Shown one piece after another: positions 43,851 through 52,117 of a stretch of DNA of 64,000 bases. The notes below the pieces were generated by a model that did not search any database, had not been told where the DNA came from, and saw only the letters and a program-made list of their open reading frames with translations. The stretch is from positions 310,001 to 374,000 of the forward strand of contig NZ_QDKL01000001.1 in assembly GCF_003346865.1 (NCBI RefSeq), given 5' to 3'. The position numbers and the translations under genes were made by a program. Positions within the stretch are counted from its first letter, which is position 1. Each line of letters starts with the position of its first letter. Origin of the DNA: Halobacteriovorax vibrionivorans (GTDB taxonomy: Bacteria > Bdellovibrionota > Bacteriovoracia > Bacteriovoracales > Bacteriovoracaceae).

Positions 43851-45201
43851 ATGCAATGTTCTCAAAACTAGTATGAGCACCAACGAAAGTTAGCTTCGCT
43901 GTTCCGACTTCACCACCACGGTTTTTACCAACAATTACTTCTGCAATCCCTTGATCTTTAGTATCAGGATTGTAGTACTCATCACGGTAAACGAACATAA
44001 CGATATCGGCATCCTGCTCAATTGAACCAGATTCACGAAGATCGGATGTCATAGGTCGCTTATTTGGTCTTGCCTCAACACCACGGTTAAGCTGTGATAA
44101 TGCGATTACAGGACACTCAAGTTCTTTGGCCATATTCTTTAGGCCCCTTGAGATTTCTGAAATCTGCTGCTCACGAGGTAGGGCCTTATTATGTGAACTC
44201 ATTAGCTGAAGGTAGTCGATAACAACCAGACCTAGACCTTCAGATGCCTTAATCTTACGACAGGCAGACTGAATATCAAGTAGGTTTGTACCAGCATTAT
44301 CGTTGATATAAATTGGAAGTTCAGCAAGTTGCTTAATCCCTTGCCCAATTCTTCTTAGATCTGTTTCTAAGAAATCTTTTGTACGAATTCTCTTAGAATC
44401 AACTTTAGCTCTTTGAGTTAGAAGTCTCATTGAAAGTTCTTTTGCCATCATCTCCAGTGAGAATAGAGCAACAGGAAGCTTTGAGATTTCACATGTATTT
44501 TGAGCAACGTTAAGAGCGAGGGCCGTCTTCCCCATGGCAGGACGGGCAGCAAGGATAATTAGCTGACCAGCTTGCATACCAAGTAAAAGCTTATCAAGTG
44601 CAGGATAACCAGTAGGTACACCTTGAATCTCACCCGCTTTACGTGAAGTATCCTCGATCTCTTTAATATTTTCTTTTAGACATTCATTAAGCTTAACCAT
44701 ACTTCCTTGCTTGGCCTCATTTGTAAGACCAAAGAAAGTTGCTTCAACTTCTTGAATGAAATCCTGCGCATTTCCAGAAAAGGTTGCACCCTTATCTGCA
44801 ACTTTACGGGCCTGACGAACAAGCTCTCTTAGAGATGCCTTATCGCGAACCGTCTTTGCATAGTGACGTAGGTTTACACTTGAAACCTGATCTTCTGTAA
44901 TATCGAGGATAAATCCTTGTCCCCCAATCTCCTCAAGACGATTATGCCCTGAAAGATGTGAACAAATTGTTACGTAATCAACTGGACTATTTGAATAGAC
45001 CATATCTTTAATAGCATCAAATACAATTCCATACTTTGGATCGTAGAAATCTTTTCCTTCAAGTTTTAAGTCTGAGATTTCATCAAAAGACTGACTGTCT
45101 AAAATTAGACAAGAAAGTAGCGACTTTTCAGATAAAGTATCATTAGGAAGTGTAATTCCCTTTTTCATGTTTGTATTGTTGCCGTTGGATAAGTCAACCA
45201 T
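43822..45201 (-). CDS. dnaB: Replicative DNA helicase DnaB
   Basis: A 459-residue DnaB: N-terminal helical domain (NDTLSEKSLLSCLILD), linker, and RecA-type motor with Walker A AARPAMGKTALAL near residue 215, Walker B GLVVIDYLQLM, EISRGLKNMAKEL and the H4 motif DLRESGSIEQDADIVMFVYRDEYY. The hexamer unwinds DNA at the fork. It follows rplI, the common rpsF-rpsR-rplI-dnaB order, with a terminator between. An inner ATG (12th codon) is an alternative start. Confidence 0.97.
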   Translation of the reverse strand: MVDLSNGNNTNMKKGITLPNDTLSEKSLLSCLILDSQSFDEISDLKLEGKDFYDPKYGIVFDAIKDMVYSNSPVDYVTICSHLSGHNRLEEIGGQGFILDITEDQVSSVNLRHYAKTVRDKASLRELVRQARKVADKGATFSGNAQDFIQEVEATFFGLTNEAKQGSMVKLNECLKENIKEIEDTSRKAGEIQGVPTGYPALDKLLLGMQAGQLIILAARPAMGKTALALNVAQNTCEISKLPVALFSLEMMAKELSMRLLTQRAKVDSKRIRTKDFLETDLRRIGQGIKQLAELPIYINDNAGTNLLDIQSACRKIKASEGLGLVVIDYLQLMSSHNKALPREQQISEISRGLKNMAKELECPVIALSQLNRGVEARPNKRPMTSDLRESGSIEQDADIVMFVYRDEYYNPDTKDQGIAEVIVGKNRGGEVGTAKLTFVGAHTSFENIAYGAEDQPGG

Positions 45202-45230
45202 ATCTGCCCCGTAATATGATTAAGTAATAG

Positions 45231-45258
45231 AAAGAAAAAGGGAGGCTTTAAGCCCCCC
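45231..45258 (-). terminator. Terminator between rplI and dnaB
   Basis: On the minus strand GGGGGGCTT and AAGCCTCCC form a 9-bp stem (one G-U pair), followed by TTTTTCTTT. It would end or attenuate transcription from the ribosomal-protein operon before dnaB. Confidence 0.85.
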
Positions 45259-45276
45259 TCTTAATATTTAGAAAAA

Positions 45277-45891
45277 TTAGCTTCTAAGAATTTTGTTAGC
45301 TTCCATTTTAAGCTTTTCATCTTCAGTCATTTCAGCTTTTTCTTCACCGTCAGTACCGTTTTCAGCTTGTTCTTTTGCAAGAGCTTCTTTAGCAGCTTTA
45401 GCAGCAGCTAGTTCTTCAGCTTTTTTCTTGTTCTCTTCTTCTTGCTTTGGATCCATTTTTACAGTTACTGTAAAAGCAGCTTCAATTCCAGAGAAGATAG
45501 TAGCTTTAACATCAAATTTACCAACTGAACGGATTGGCTTCTCTAGAAGAAGGTGTCTTCTTTCTACAGTGTGACCAAGCTTTTCAAGTTCTTGTGCAAG
45601 ATCGTTAGTTGTAACAGAACCAAATAGTTTACCGTTAGTTCCAACTCTTTTTACAAGATCAATATTTAGACCGTCGATAGCTGAAGCAACTTTCTTTGCT
45701 TCACCCTTGTTTTCTTCTACTTTTTTAGCAAGTAGTTTTTCATAGTGCTTAACCTGTGCTGTGTTTGACTCATCAGCAAGAACTGCAGCACCATTTGGGA
45801 TTAGGAAGTTTCTTGCATAACCAGCAGATACGTTAACGATCTCACCAACGTTACCAAGAGACTTTACAGTTTCTTTAAGAATAACTTTCAT
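45277..45891 (-). CDS. rplI: 50S ribosomal protein bL9 with extended C-terminal tail
   Basis: A 204-residue bL9: MKVILKETVKSLGNVGEIVN N-domain, NFLIPNGAAVLA, a connecting helix, then the C-domain with LFGSVTTNDLAQEL and RRHLLLEKPIRSVGKF. bL9 is normally about 150 residues; here about 50 extra Glu/Ala/Lys-rich residues form a probable charged helix. ATG 45891 is set by AAGGAG 7 nt upstream; a longer frame to 45978 has no support and would overlap the YybS-like gene. Confidence 0.96.
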   Translation of the reverse strand: MKVILKETVKSLGNVGEIVNVSAGYARNFLIPNGAAVLADESNTAQVKHYEKLLAKKVEENKGEAKKVASAIDGLNIDLVKRVGTNGKLFGSVTTNDLAQELEKLGHTVERRHLLLEKPIRSVGKFDVKATIFSGIEAAFTVTVKMDPKQEEENKKKAEELAAAKAAKEALAKEQAENGTDGEEKAEMTEDEKLKMEANKILRS

Positions 45892-45892
45892 T

Positions 45893-46903
45893 TTATAGCT
45901 CCTTATTTTTTTTAAAAAATCTTCTAAAGTTGGCCCATCCATCGATGAGTCCAACAATCGCAATAAAGCGATGGGCAAAGAAAATAGTCATGATAGCAAG
46001 AATTGAGCGAACAAAACCTGTTACCTTGATGTATTTTAGGAAATCGAGGTAAACCCCCATTCCTTGAAAGAAGTAAAATACGCCTAAGCACATTAAAATG
46101 TTAAGGCCAACAACCTCAACAACTTCTCCTCCTAAGTATTCCCCGCCTAGAAATAATGCTAAACCAGCAATCAAAATATATGAAAAGAACTCTGGTACTT
46201 GGAATTTCACAAAGTCTTTTAAGCTATACTCATGCCCATGTAGCATTTTCCACATTTTTGCATTTCTTAGTAACATGAAACTTGTTAACCAAAGGATAAA
46301 GAATGTACCAACAAAAACCACTGAAAAGAACCATTGATAAATCATCTTGATGATTTTCTCTGGATGCTCCATAAGGTCTTGGTAAGCTATTGCCATCTCC
46401 CCACCACGAGCAATGAAGTCTTCATAGTCAGGAGCACTCTTTAATTGATCAATATTTTCTGTAACAGTTGTTGTAATCGCTTGAGAAAATGTCGATGGAA
46501 AAATTAATTCAACCATCCCAATTAAACTAAAGATTACAATTAATAGTAAAAATCCTCTTCTTAATAACCCTGTAACAGGATTTTCATTGCGAAGAATTGT
46601 TGAAGCACTTAGGAATCCAATAATCACAGCATAGAAAACAACATAAGCTGAATTCGCCAGAATTATGAGTCCTTCTCCAAATTGCGCCGCAATTAATGAG
46701 AGAATAATTACTGAACCAAAAGTTACAAAAGTCTTTAAGTTCCCGTATAGCAAGAATGCGAATGCAGCAGGAAGTGGAGCGAAGATTGCAAGCGGACCTG
46801 CTGTGCTCAATATCAAACAAACCACGCACAAGAAGATAAGCTTCCCAATAGTGAAGTTCTCTTTTGAGATTGGTGTGAATGTATTTGGCTTTTCTTCTTT
46901 CAT
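45893..46903 (-). CDS. YybS/DUF2232-like membrane protein
   Basis: A 336-residue membrane protein with about eight hydrophobic segments, opening with LSTAGPLAIFAPLPAAFAFLLYGN and closing with MGVYLDFLKYIKVTGFVRSI, which match DUF2232 in pattern. Members often lie between rpsR and rplI, as here, but their function is unknown. It ends 2 bp before the rplI ATG, so it is part of the ribosomal-protein operon. Confidence 0.78.
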   Translation of the reverse strand: MKEEKPNTFTPISKENFTIGKLIFLCVVCLILSTAGPLAIFAPLPAAFAFLLYGNLKTFVTFGSVIILSLIAAQFGEGLIILANSAYVVFYAVIIGFLSASTILRNENPVTGLLRRGFLLLIVIFSLIGMVELIFPSTFSQAITTTVTENIDQLKSAPDYEDFIARGGEMAIAYQDLMEHPEKIIKMIYQWFFSVVFVGTFFILWLTSFMLLRNAKMWKMLHGHEYSLKDFVKFQVPEFFSYILIAGLALFLGGEYLGGEVVEVVGLNILMCLGVFYFFQGMGVYLDFLKYIKVTGFVRSILAIMTIFFAHRFIAIVGLIDGWANFRRFFKKNKEL

Positions 46904-46956
46904 TTAATACTTAATTTCCACTATTTCCTTAATTACATTAAATCTTCAATCACATC

Positions 46957-47568
46957 TTAGTGAGCGAAGTCACCTCTAACGTGAGATACTAGACCAATGT
47001 TTCTTGCTCTTTTAATAGCACTTTGGGCCCATCTGTGGTGCTTAGTAGAAACACCAGTTACTCTTGCTGGTTGAATCTTACCAAACTCGTTAACAAGCCA
47101 GTTATAAGTCTTTGGATCTTTCCAATCTGCAGTGATGCTATTTGCCTTGAACCAGCAGTGCTTTCTCTTAGCAAATCTTCTCTTATCTTTTTCTGCACCT
47201 TTATCTAGTTCATCAGTTTGTGAACCTGGGTGAGCTTTTGAGAATGGAGTCTTGTAGTTTTTAACAGCTGTTTCAGCATCTGCTTCGTCAAGTTTAACGA
47301 TTAGGTACTTGTGTACGTGCTCGTTAATTCTGAAACGTCTTTGAAGTTCAGTGTTAAGGTCTTTGTTTCCTGAAACGATGAAATAGATGTAGTTACCTTG
47401 TTTCGCACCGTTCTTGGCAGTTTGAGCAAAAGTTCTCATTCCCCAATCATCAGTAAGGTGAACATCACCATCATAAGATTTTGCAACTTCAGCAACTAAA
47501 TTTTTAAGTTTAGTTTGTTGCTCTTCAGTAGCGCTTGCGTGAGCTACTAATGCTAACTCATAAATCAT
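46957..47568 (-). CDS. rpsF-rpsR: Fused 30S ribosomal proteins bS6 and bS18
   Basis: One uninterrupted 203-residue frame. Residues about 1-95 are bS6 (MIYELALVAHASATEEQQTK, GNYIYFIVSGNKDL, LQRRFRINEHVHKYLIVKL). Residues about 96-128 are a Lys/Asp/Ser-rich linker. Residues about 129-198 are bS18 (RFAKRKHCWFKANSI, DWKDPKTYNWLVNEFGKIQP, ARVTGVSTKHH, SAIKRARNIGLV). S6 and S18 normally are separate proteins that bind 16S rRNA as a heterodimer on the platform. No stop or new start separates them and no ssb/priB lies between. AGGAG precedes ATG. Confidence 0.95.
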   Translation of the reverse strand: MIYELALVAHASATEEQQTKLKNLVAEVAKSYDGDVHLTDDWGMRTFAQTAKNGAKQGNYIYFIVSGNKDLNTELQRRFRINEHVHKYLIVKLDEADAETAVKNYKTPFSKAHPGSQTDELDKGAEKDKRRFAKRKHCWFKANSITADWKDPKTYNWLVNEFGKIQPARVTGVSTKHHRWAQSAIKRARNIGLVSHVRGDFAH

Positions 47569-47589
47569 ACTTTATCTCCTGGACAATAG

Positions 47590-47638
47590 TTGTTATTGGC
47601 TTCCCTACCACAGGGAAGCGAGTAAAATTAACGGTCAA
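47590..47638 (-). promoter_or_regulatory. Candidate S6:S18-binding autoregulatory leader RNA
   Basis: On the minus strand, 22-70 nt before the ATG: TTG-ACCG-TTA can pair with TAA-CAA leaving ACCG bulged, enclosing a perfect 8-bp hairpin GCTTCCCT-GTGGT-AGGGAAGC (47619-47599). A CCG in a bulge beside a hairpin is the known S6:S18 mRNA-binding arrangement. An alternative hairpin CAATA-ACAAC-TATTG would compete with the lower stem. Confidence 0.5.
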
Positions 47639-47685
47639 ATGTGGTGCTAATCTACCAGTAACCTGGCCTTGTGTAAAGGAAGTTC

Positions 47686-47890
47686 AGGTACGCGGCACCT
47701 TTATACAATTCTAATAACTTACATCATATATACACTCAAATGATTAAGTAGTTTCAATACTTTAAGAAGTTGAGAGAGGAATAACATCCGTAGCCCGAGC
47801 GAAATGCATGAAAAAAAATGGTAAATAATTACAATTACGTGAACAAATAAGTTCTAAGCTACTGAAATTGCATAAAGGTGTCGCGTACCT
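47686..47890. repeat. 205-bp element bounded by a 25-bp imperfect inverted repeat
   Basis: AGGTACGCGGCACCTTTATA plus CAATT (47686-47710) matches the reverse complement of 47866-47890 at 23 of 25 positions. The arms are GC-rich at the outer end and enclose 155 bp of AT-rich non-coding DNA. Inner sequence next to the arms (TTTCAGTAGCTTAG on the minus strand; TATTGAAA at the other end) resembles that of the 18976-19172 element. The right arm ends at the stop codon of the Lon-domain gene. The 320-bp gap 47569-47889 holds this element and the rpsF-rpsR leader and no gene. Confidence 0.75.
47711..47739 (-). promoter_or_regulatory. Possible rpsF-rpsR promoter inside the inverted-repeat element
   Basis: On the minus strand TTGAGT (47739-47734), 17 bp, TATTAG (47716-47711). 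A second possible -10, TATAAA (47705-47700), is followed by GC-rich GGTGCCGCG, the kind of discriminator seen at stringently controlled promoters. Either would give a leader of about 125-135 nt. Confidence 0.35.
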
Positions 47891-48504
47891 CAGTTCATCC
47901 ATTCAAGAAGAACATCGATTTTGGCATTGATGTCATCGATTTCGAGGATGCCCTGCTTCAAATCAGGGGAAGTTATAACAAATTCAGTGATGGCCCCAAC
48001 AAGAACAATCGGATCTTCCGCCGCGTGCATAAGAGCATCATACTCGGCCTGATTTTTAAAAAACGACTTGGCCCATTCACGAAATACGAGCTGCAGTTTT
48101 TGCAATGAAATCATATGCTCTGGCATCACTGTTAAAAACTCAGGAATATTTTCCACTTCGATTGTATTATATGGAGCATCTTCGTTGTAGACACTAATGA
48201 TTTCACCTTTTGCAAATGGCTCAAGAACAACGAGCATACTGCCATCTTTCGACTTTTGAAGAATCTGCACACGGCCAAGGCCAGTAATTCTTCGCACACT
48301 TCCATACTTTTCATGCTCTATAGGAATACTTCCGTGATCAGCTGAAGCATGCTGGCCGAGATTAGCATATGTCAGAGCAACCGGAACCCCTTCCATTTCA
48401 GCATCATGAATCATGCGAATATAGCGGGGTTCAAATATATTGAGGGGTTTTCTCAGAATTGCCTGATACGAAACTTTATGTAATGGGAATAGAAATGCTC
48501 TCAT
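47890..48504 (-). CDS. Lon N-terminal (substrate-binding) domain protein
   Basis: A 204-residue protein resembling the stand-alone LON_substr_bdg domain: FLFPLHKVSYQAILRKPLNIFEPRYIRMI near the N-terminus, GRVQILQKSKDGSMLVVLEP in the middle and a helical C-terminus. No ATPase or protease domain follows, so it is not Lon itself; such proteins (YcaQ/BPP1347-like) have no settled function. It lies directly downstream of the RNase G gene's end on the same strand, separated by a hairpin. Its stop touches the 47686-47890 repeat. Confidence 0.82.
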   Translation of the reverse strand: MRAFLFPLHKVSYQAILRKPLNIFEPRYIRMIHDAEMEGVPVALTYANLGQHASADHGSIPIEHEKYGSVRRITGLGRVQILQKSKDGSMLVVLEPFAKGEIISVYNEDAPYNTIEVENIPEFLTVMPEHMISLQKLQLVFREWAKSFFKNQAEYDALMHAAEDPIVLVGAITEFVITSPDLKQGILEIDDINAKIDVLLEWMN

Positions 48505-48523
48505 ATAAAGTTCCCTATCGTAC

Positions 48524-48548
48524 AGCCAGGATGCGAAGCAACCCGGCT
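48524..48548 (-). terminator. Hairpin between rng and the Lon-domain gene
   Basis: On the minus strand AGCCGGGTTGC-TTC-GCATCCTGGCT forms an 11-bp stem with one mismatch and one G-U pair. The following text lacks a T-run, so it may be a processing or partial termination signal. Confidence 0.4.
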
Positions 48549-48551
48549 ATT

Positions 48552-50123
48552 TTAGAAAATCTCGTATTGTTCAACGTGATACGAGTTCTCTGAGCGAATC
48601 TGTAGCGTTACGCTAAACACTTCTTCAATCGTCTCTATGATATCCAGCTCTTCACTACAAAGAGAAGCTGTAACCTCAGGATGAGCGTAGATTGAAATCT
48701 TCTTCTGCTGTGGATTGTTACGAATTTTCTTTTTAAGTTCGCGAACAATCTCGTAACAAACAGTATGTACTGTCTTAACAATTCCATTTCCTTCACAATA
48801 CGGGCATGGCTCACACATAATACGAGTCAGGGTATCGCGAGTTCTCTTTCTCGTCATTTCAACGAGTCCAAGTTCAGAAATAGGTAAGACCTTTGTCTTT
48901 GATCGATCTTTCTTTAATGCCTCAACAAGGGTGTTATAAACGGTTTCACGATTTTCAATTTTTTCCATATCGATAAAATCGATAATGATAATCCCACCGC
49001 AATTTCTAAGCCTTAGCTGATAAGCAATTTCTTTTACGGCCTCAAGATTTGTTCTTAGAATCGTCTCCTCTAAGTTCTTGCGCCCAACAAATTTACCAGT
49101 GTTAACATCAATTGAAACAAGTGCTTCAGTTTGATCAATATTAAGTGATCCACCCGAGCGAAGGTAAACTTTATTACTTAGTCCCCTTTCTATCTCAATT
49201 CCTACTCCAAACTTTTCAAAGATTGGATTAGTCTCATCAAAGAATTTTGCCTTACCTTTAATCTGTGGCAGATACTTAGTAGCAAATTTCTCAACTTCCT
49301 TAACACCATCTTTGTCATCGATAATAATATTATCAACATCTTCATCAGTTATATCTCGTAAAACTCTCTGAATAAAAGTTAAGTCTTCATAACAAAGAGC
49401 TGGAGCTTTTTCTTTTTCTGACTTCTTTTGAACTTCTTTCCAAATCTTAGTCAACATATCGTAGTCAGTTTTAAGAGTTTTATATGAACTCCCCTCTGCT
49501 ACTGTTCGCGCAATGACACCTTTTCCCTCTGGACGGATTGTCTCAAGCATCTCTTTTAAACGATCACGCTCTTCTTCATTTTCAATACGACGAGAAACAC
49601 CAGTGTGCTCAATAAATGGCATGTAAACCACATAGCGTCCTGGAATTGTGACATGACGAGTAACTCGTGGCCCCTTTGTCGAAATTGGCTCCTTTGCAAC
49701 CTGAACAATGATCTCATCCCCTTCTTTTAAGAATGATTCAATCGTTGCCGTCTCTGGACGCATACGCATATCAACTTCTTCCGAAAGTGTTGCTAGCTCA
49801 TCAGGGATCACAAGGCTTCGCTCTTTCTTTTCCTTACGAATCTCTTCCGCTTTCTTGGCCATCTCTCTTTGTTCATCAAGAGTTGGTAAGTATGCGTCAT
49901 CAACGTAGAGGAATGCTGCTTTTTCGTAACCAATATCAACGAATGCAGACTGCATTCCAGGAAGAACTCTTAAAACTTTTCCTCGGTAGATATTCCCTAG
50001 CCTTGGATGAGGATTAGAGTCTGCTTTGACTCTCTCCATTAGAAAATCGAGAATCTCTCCATTTTCCATCAAAACAGCACGCCATTCGTTAACTGTTTTG
50101 TTAATAATCAAATCTTTAGACAT
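48552..50123 (-). CDS. rng: Ribonuclease G (RNase E/G family)
   Basis: A 523-residue enzyme: S1 domain (LRVLPGMQSAFVDIGYEKAAFLYVDD), RNase H-like and 5'-sensor regions, catalytic ITIDVNTG-like text (VSIDVNTGKFVGRKNLEET), GIIIIDFIDM and the zinc-link CPYC (CEPCPYCEGNG). No long C-terminal scaffold, so RNase G-sized rather than RNase E (1061 aa). About 50 residues of charged insertion interrupt the S1 domain (residues about 80-120). It processes 16S rRNA 5' ends and decays mRNA. AAAGGA before ATG. Confidence 0.95.
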   Translation of the reverse strand: MSKDLIINKTVNEWRAVLMENGEILDFLMERVKADSNPHPRLGNIYRGKVLRVLPGMQSAFVDIGYEKAAFLYVDDAYLPTLDEQREMAKKAEEIRKEKKERSLVIPDELATLSEEVDMRMRPETATIESFLKEGDEIIVQVAKEPISTKGPRVTRHVTIPGRYVVYMPFIEHTGVSRRIENEEERDRLKEMLETIRPEGKGVIARTVAEGSSYKTLKTDYDMLTKIWKEVQKKSEKEKAPALCYEDLTFIQRVLRDITDEDVDNIIIDDKDGVKEVEKFATKYLPQIKGKAKFFDETNPIFEKFGVGIEIERGLSNKVYLRSGGSLNIDQTEALVSIDVNTGKFVGRKNLEETILRTNLEAVKEIAYQLRLRNCGGIIIIDFIDMEKIENRETVYNTLVEALKKDRSKTKVLPISELGLVEMTRKRTRDTLTRIMCEPCPYCEGNGIVKTVHTVCYEIVRELKKKIRNNPQQKKISIYAHPEVTASLCSEELDIIETIEEVFSVTLQIRSENSYHVEQYEIF

Positions 50124-50304
50124 ATATATTCCTTTTAAACTTTATATCGTTCTTTCGATAACGCGCGAGGTAAACCGGCGAGCACAGCTCAAGCCAAGAC
50201 TTTAACCTACTAATAATTGTACGTGTGAGCAAGGTTTTACGCTAGAAGATATAATATTCCGCGTTAACCTACTCAACTAATCAGTTTTTTGTAAAATTAG
50301 AATT
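50124..50304. other. Non-coding gap between nupC and rng
   Basis: No gene. On the minus strand AGTAGGTTAA occurs twice, 62 bp apart, and GAGC-ACA-GCTC-type and AACGCG/CGCGTT short repeats are present. It must contain the rng promoter, which I could not place with confidence. Confidence 0.4.
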
Positions 50305-51519
50305 TTAGATAAAGATACCTGCCACACAAGCAGTCATGAAACATGCTAGTGTTCCAGCAATTAGAGACTTAACCCCTAGTTTTGCTAGGTCTTGCTTACG
50401 ATTTTCAGCAATACCACCAATTCCACCGATTTGAATTCCGATTGAAGAGAAATTAGCAAAACCGCAAAGAGCATAAGTTGCAATAGTAATTGAGCGCTCT
50501 GATAAGTTACCCATATTGTCCTTTAGATCAAGATAGGCCACAAACTCATTTAGTACGAGTTTTTTACCAAGAAGCATTCCAACAATTTCTGCATCCTTCC
50601 ACTCAACTCCTAATAACCAAGCAAATGGAGCAAATAATTTCCCCATAATGAGCTCAAGAGTAATTCCTTCTGCTCCAAATAAACCGGTTACATAACCAAT
50701 GGCACCATTAAGCATTGCTACAAGAGCGATAATGGCAATCAACATTGCACCAACATTAATAGCAAGCTTTACACCTTCACTTGCTCCGTTGGCAGCAGCA
50801 TCGATTAAATTAACACTATTATCTTTTAATTCTAATTTTAAATCACCTTGTGTGAGAGACTCTTCAGTCTCTGGAATCATAAGCTTGGCACAAACAAGTG
50901 CTGCTGGAGCTGACATAACAGATGCAGACAGTAAGTGAGCGGCATCAATTCCAAATCCAACATATGAAGCTAAAACCCCTCCTGCAACCGTGGCCATCCC
51001 ACCAGTCATAAGGGCCATTAATTCAGATTGAGTCATTTTCGAAACAAGTGGCTTAACCACAAGCGGTGCTTCAGTTTGGCCAGCAAAGATATTTGCAGCT
51101 GCTGCTAGAGACTCTGCACCAGAAGTTCCCATAACCACTGACATTACTTTTGCAAAAGCTTTGATAATGATTTGCATTATTCCTAAATGGTAGAAAACAC
51201 TCATTAATGATGACATGAAAATAATGGTTGGAAGAACCATAACAAAGAAAATGAAACCTAGTTTTGGTACATTTGTTAATGGCCCAAAAATAAAGTTTGA
51301 GCCTTCATTAGTATAATTTAAAATGGCCGTAAAAAATCCACGCGCACCTTCAAAGAAGTTTTGCCCAACAGATGTTTTTAAAATGATTAGTCCAAAGAAA
51401 ACCTGGAGAAGCACACCTGAAATAACAAGTCGCCAATTAACTTTTTTGCGATTAGTCGATAAGGCAAAAGCGATTGCTAGCATAACCACTAGCCCAAGTG
51501 CTGAGATAAGTCTTTCCAT
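50305..51519 (-). CDS. nupC: Concentrative nucleoside transporter, NupC family
   Basis: A 404-residue CNT permease: GLVVMLAIAFALSTNRKKVNWR at the N-terminus, GQTEAPLVVKPLV (nucleoside/Na+ or H+ site), SVMSAPAALVCAKLMIPE, LLGKKLVLNEFVAYLDL and CGFANFSSIGIQIGGIG. It imports nucleosides with a cation gradient. It is divergent from and close to deoA-punA, which break down nucleosides, so the three form a salvage module. Confidence 0.95.
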   Translation of the reverse strand: MERLISALGLVVMLAIAFALSTNRKKVNWRLVISGVLLQVFFGLIILKTSVGQNFFEGARGFFTAILNYTNEGSNFIFGPLTNVPKLGFIFFVMVLPTIIFMSSLMSVFYHLGIMQIIIKAFAKVMSVVMGTSGAESLAAAANIFAGQTEAPLVVKPLVSKMTQSELMALMTGGMATVAGGVLASYVGFGIDAAHLLSASVMSAPAALVCAKLMIPETEESLTQGDLKLELKDNSVNLIDAAANGASEGVKLAINVGAMLIAIIALVAMLNGAIGYVTGLFGAEGITLELIMGKLFAPFAWLLGVEWKDAEIVGMLLGKKLVLNEFVAYLDLKDNMGNLSERSITIATYALCGFANFSSIGIQIGGIGGIAENRKQDLAKLGVKSLIAGTLACFMTACVAGIFI

Positions 51520-51557
51520 TGTGTCCCCGATGTCAATTCAGGGCCATTATAGATTGA

Positions 51558-51956
51558 TTAAAAATTAAATGTCCATCCCACTTTCGGATTTACACTATTA
51601 AATTTCTTGATATCTTTAGCTGTATTAATAGCATGCCAATTCAAACGACTCCTTGTGTCAAAATTCTTAATACTTGTTTGCTGAATTGTTGCTTGAGATT
51701 TCTGAGCTTGATTATAAGCAACAACACCAACTCCAATGACAATCCCAACTGAAGCACCAACAAGAATATTCTTCAAATGGTCACTAGGCTCTTCAACAAA
51801 TGAAAGTGTTGATAGACCTAGAATTGCTCCACCGAGACCGAGACCAGCAACTGTTGTTAGATCTCTAATCCCCTCTTCTTTGAAATCAGTTTGAGCAATT
51901 GAAGAAAATGAAAAACAAAGCGTTAAACATATTATAATTAATTTTTTCATGAACAT
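51558..51956 (-). CDS. Small exported hypothetical protein
   Basis: About 132 residues: signal peptide (KLIIICLTLCFSFSSIAQ), then two Gly-rich hydrophobic segments (GLGLGGAILGLSTLSF, ILVGASVGIVIGVGVVAY) and a polar C-terminus. Probably an envelope protein. ATG 51956 has AGGA 5 nt upstream, preferred to 51980 or 51950. No family recognised. It is upstream of nupC on the same strand. Confidence 0.65.
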   Translation of the reverse strand: MFMKKLIIICLTLCFSFSSIAQTDFKEEGIRDLTTVAGLGLGGAILGLSTLSFVEEPSDHLKNILVGASVGIVIGVGVVAYNQAQKSQATIQQTSIKNFDTRSRLNWHAINTAKDIKKFNSVNPKVGWTFNF

Positions 51957-52117
51957 GTAAATCCTAAAACGTTGGCGCAAAGCGCATTAAGTTTCATCAT
52001 TGCCACCTCTAAAGGCCGCCACTATAATGACTCTTTTACTATTCTATACGCAGAAGTAATTTGATGCAATAAATGCGCGCCAAATTATGGAAATTGAAAA
52101 TAAATTAAAGGAATACT

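Noticed and set aside
45892..45978. In-frame upstream extension of rplI
   Set aside because: MKVILKETV is the conserved bL9 start with AAGGAG upstream; the extension overlaps the YybS-like gene in another frame.
50141..50275. A third member of the ~200-bp inverted-repeat family upstream of rng
   Set aside because: Only short AACGCG/CGCGTT arms and a direct AGTAGGTTAA repeat are present; no long matching arms or shared inner text.
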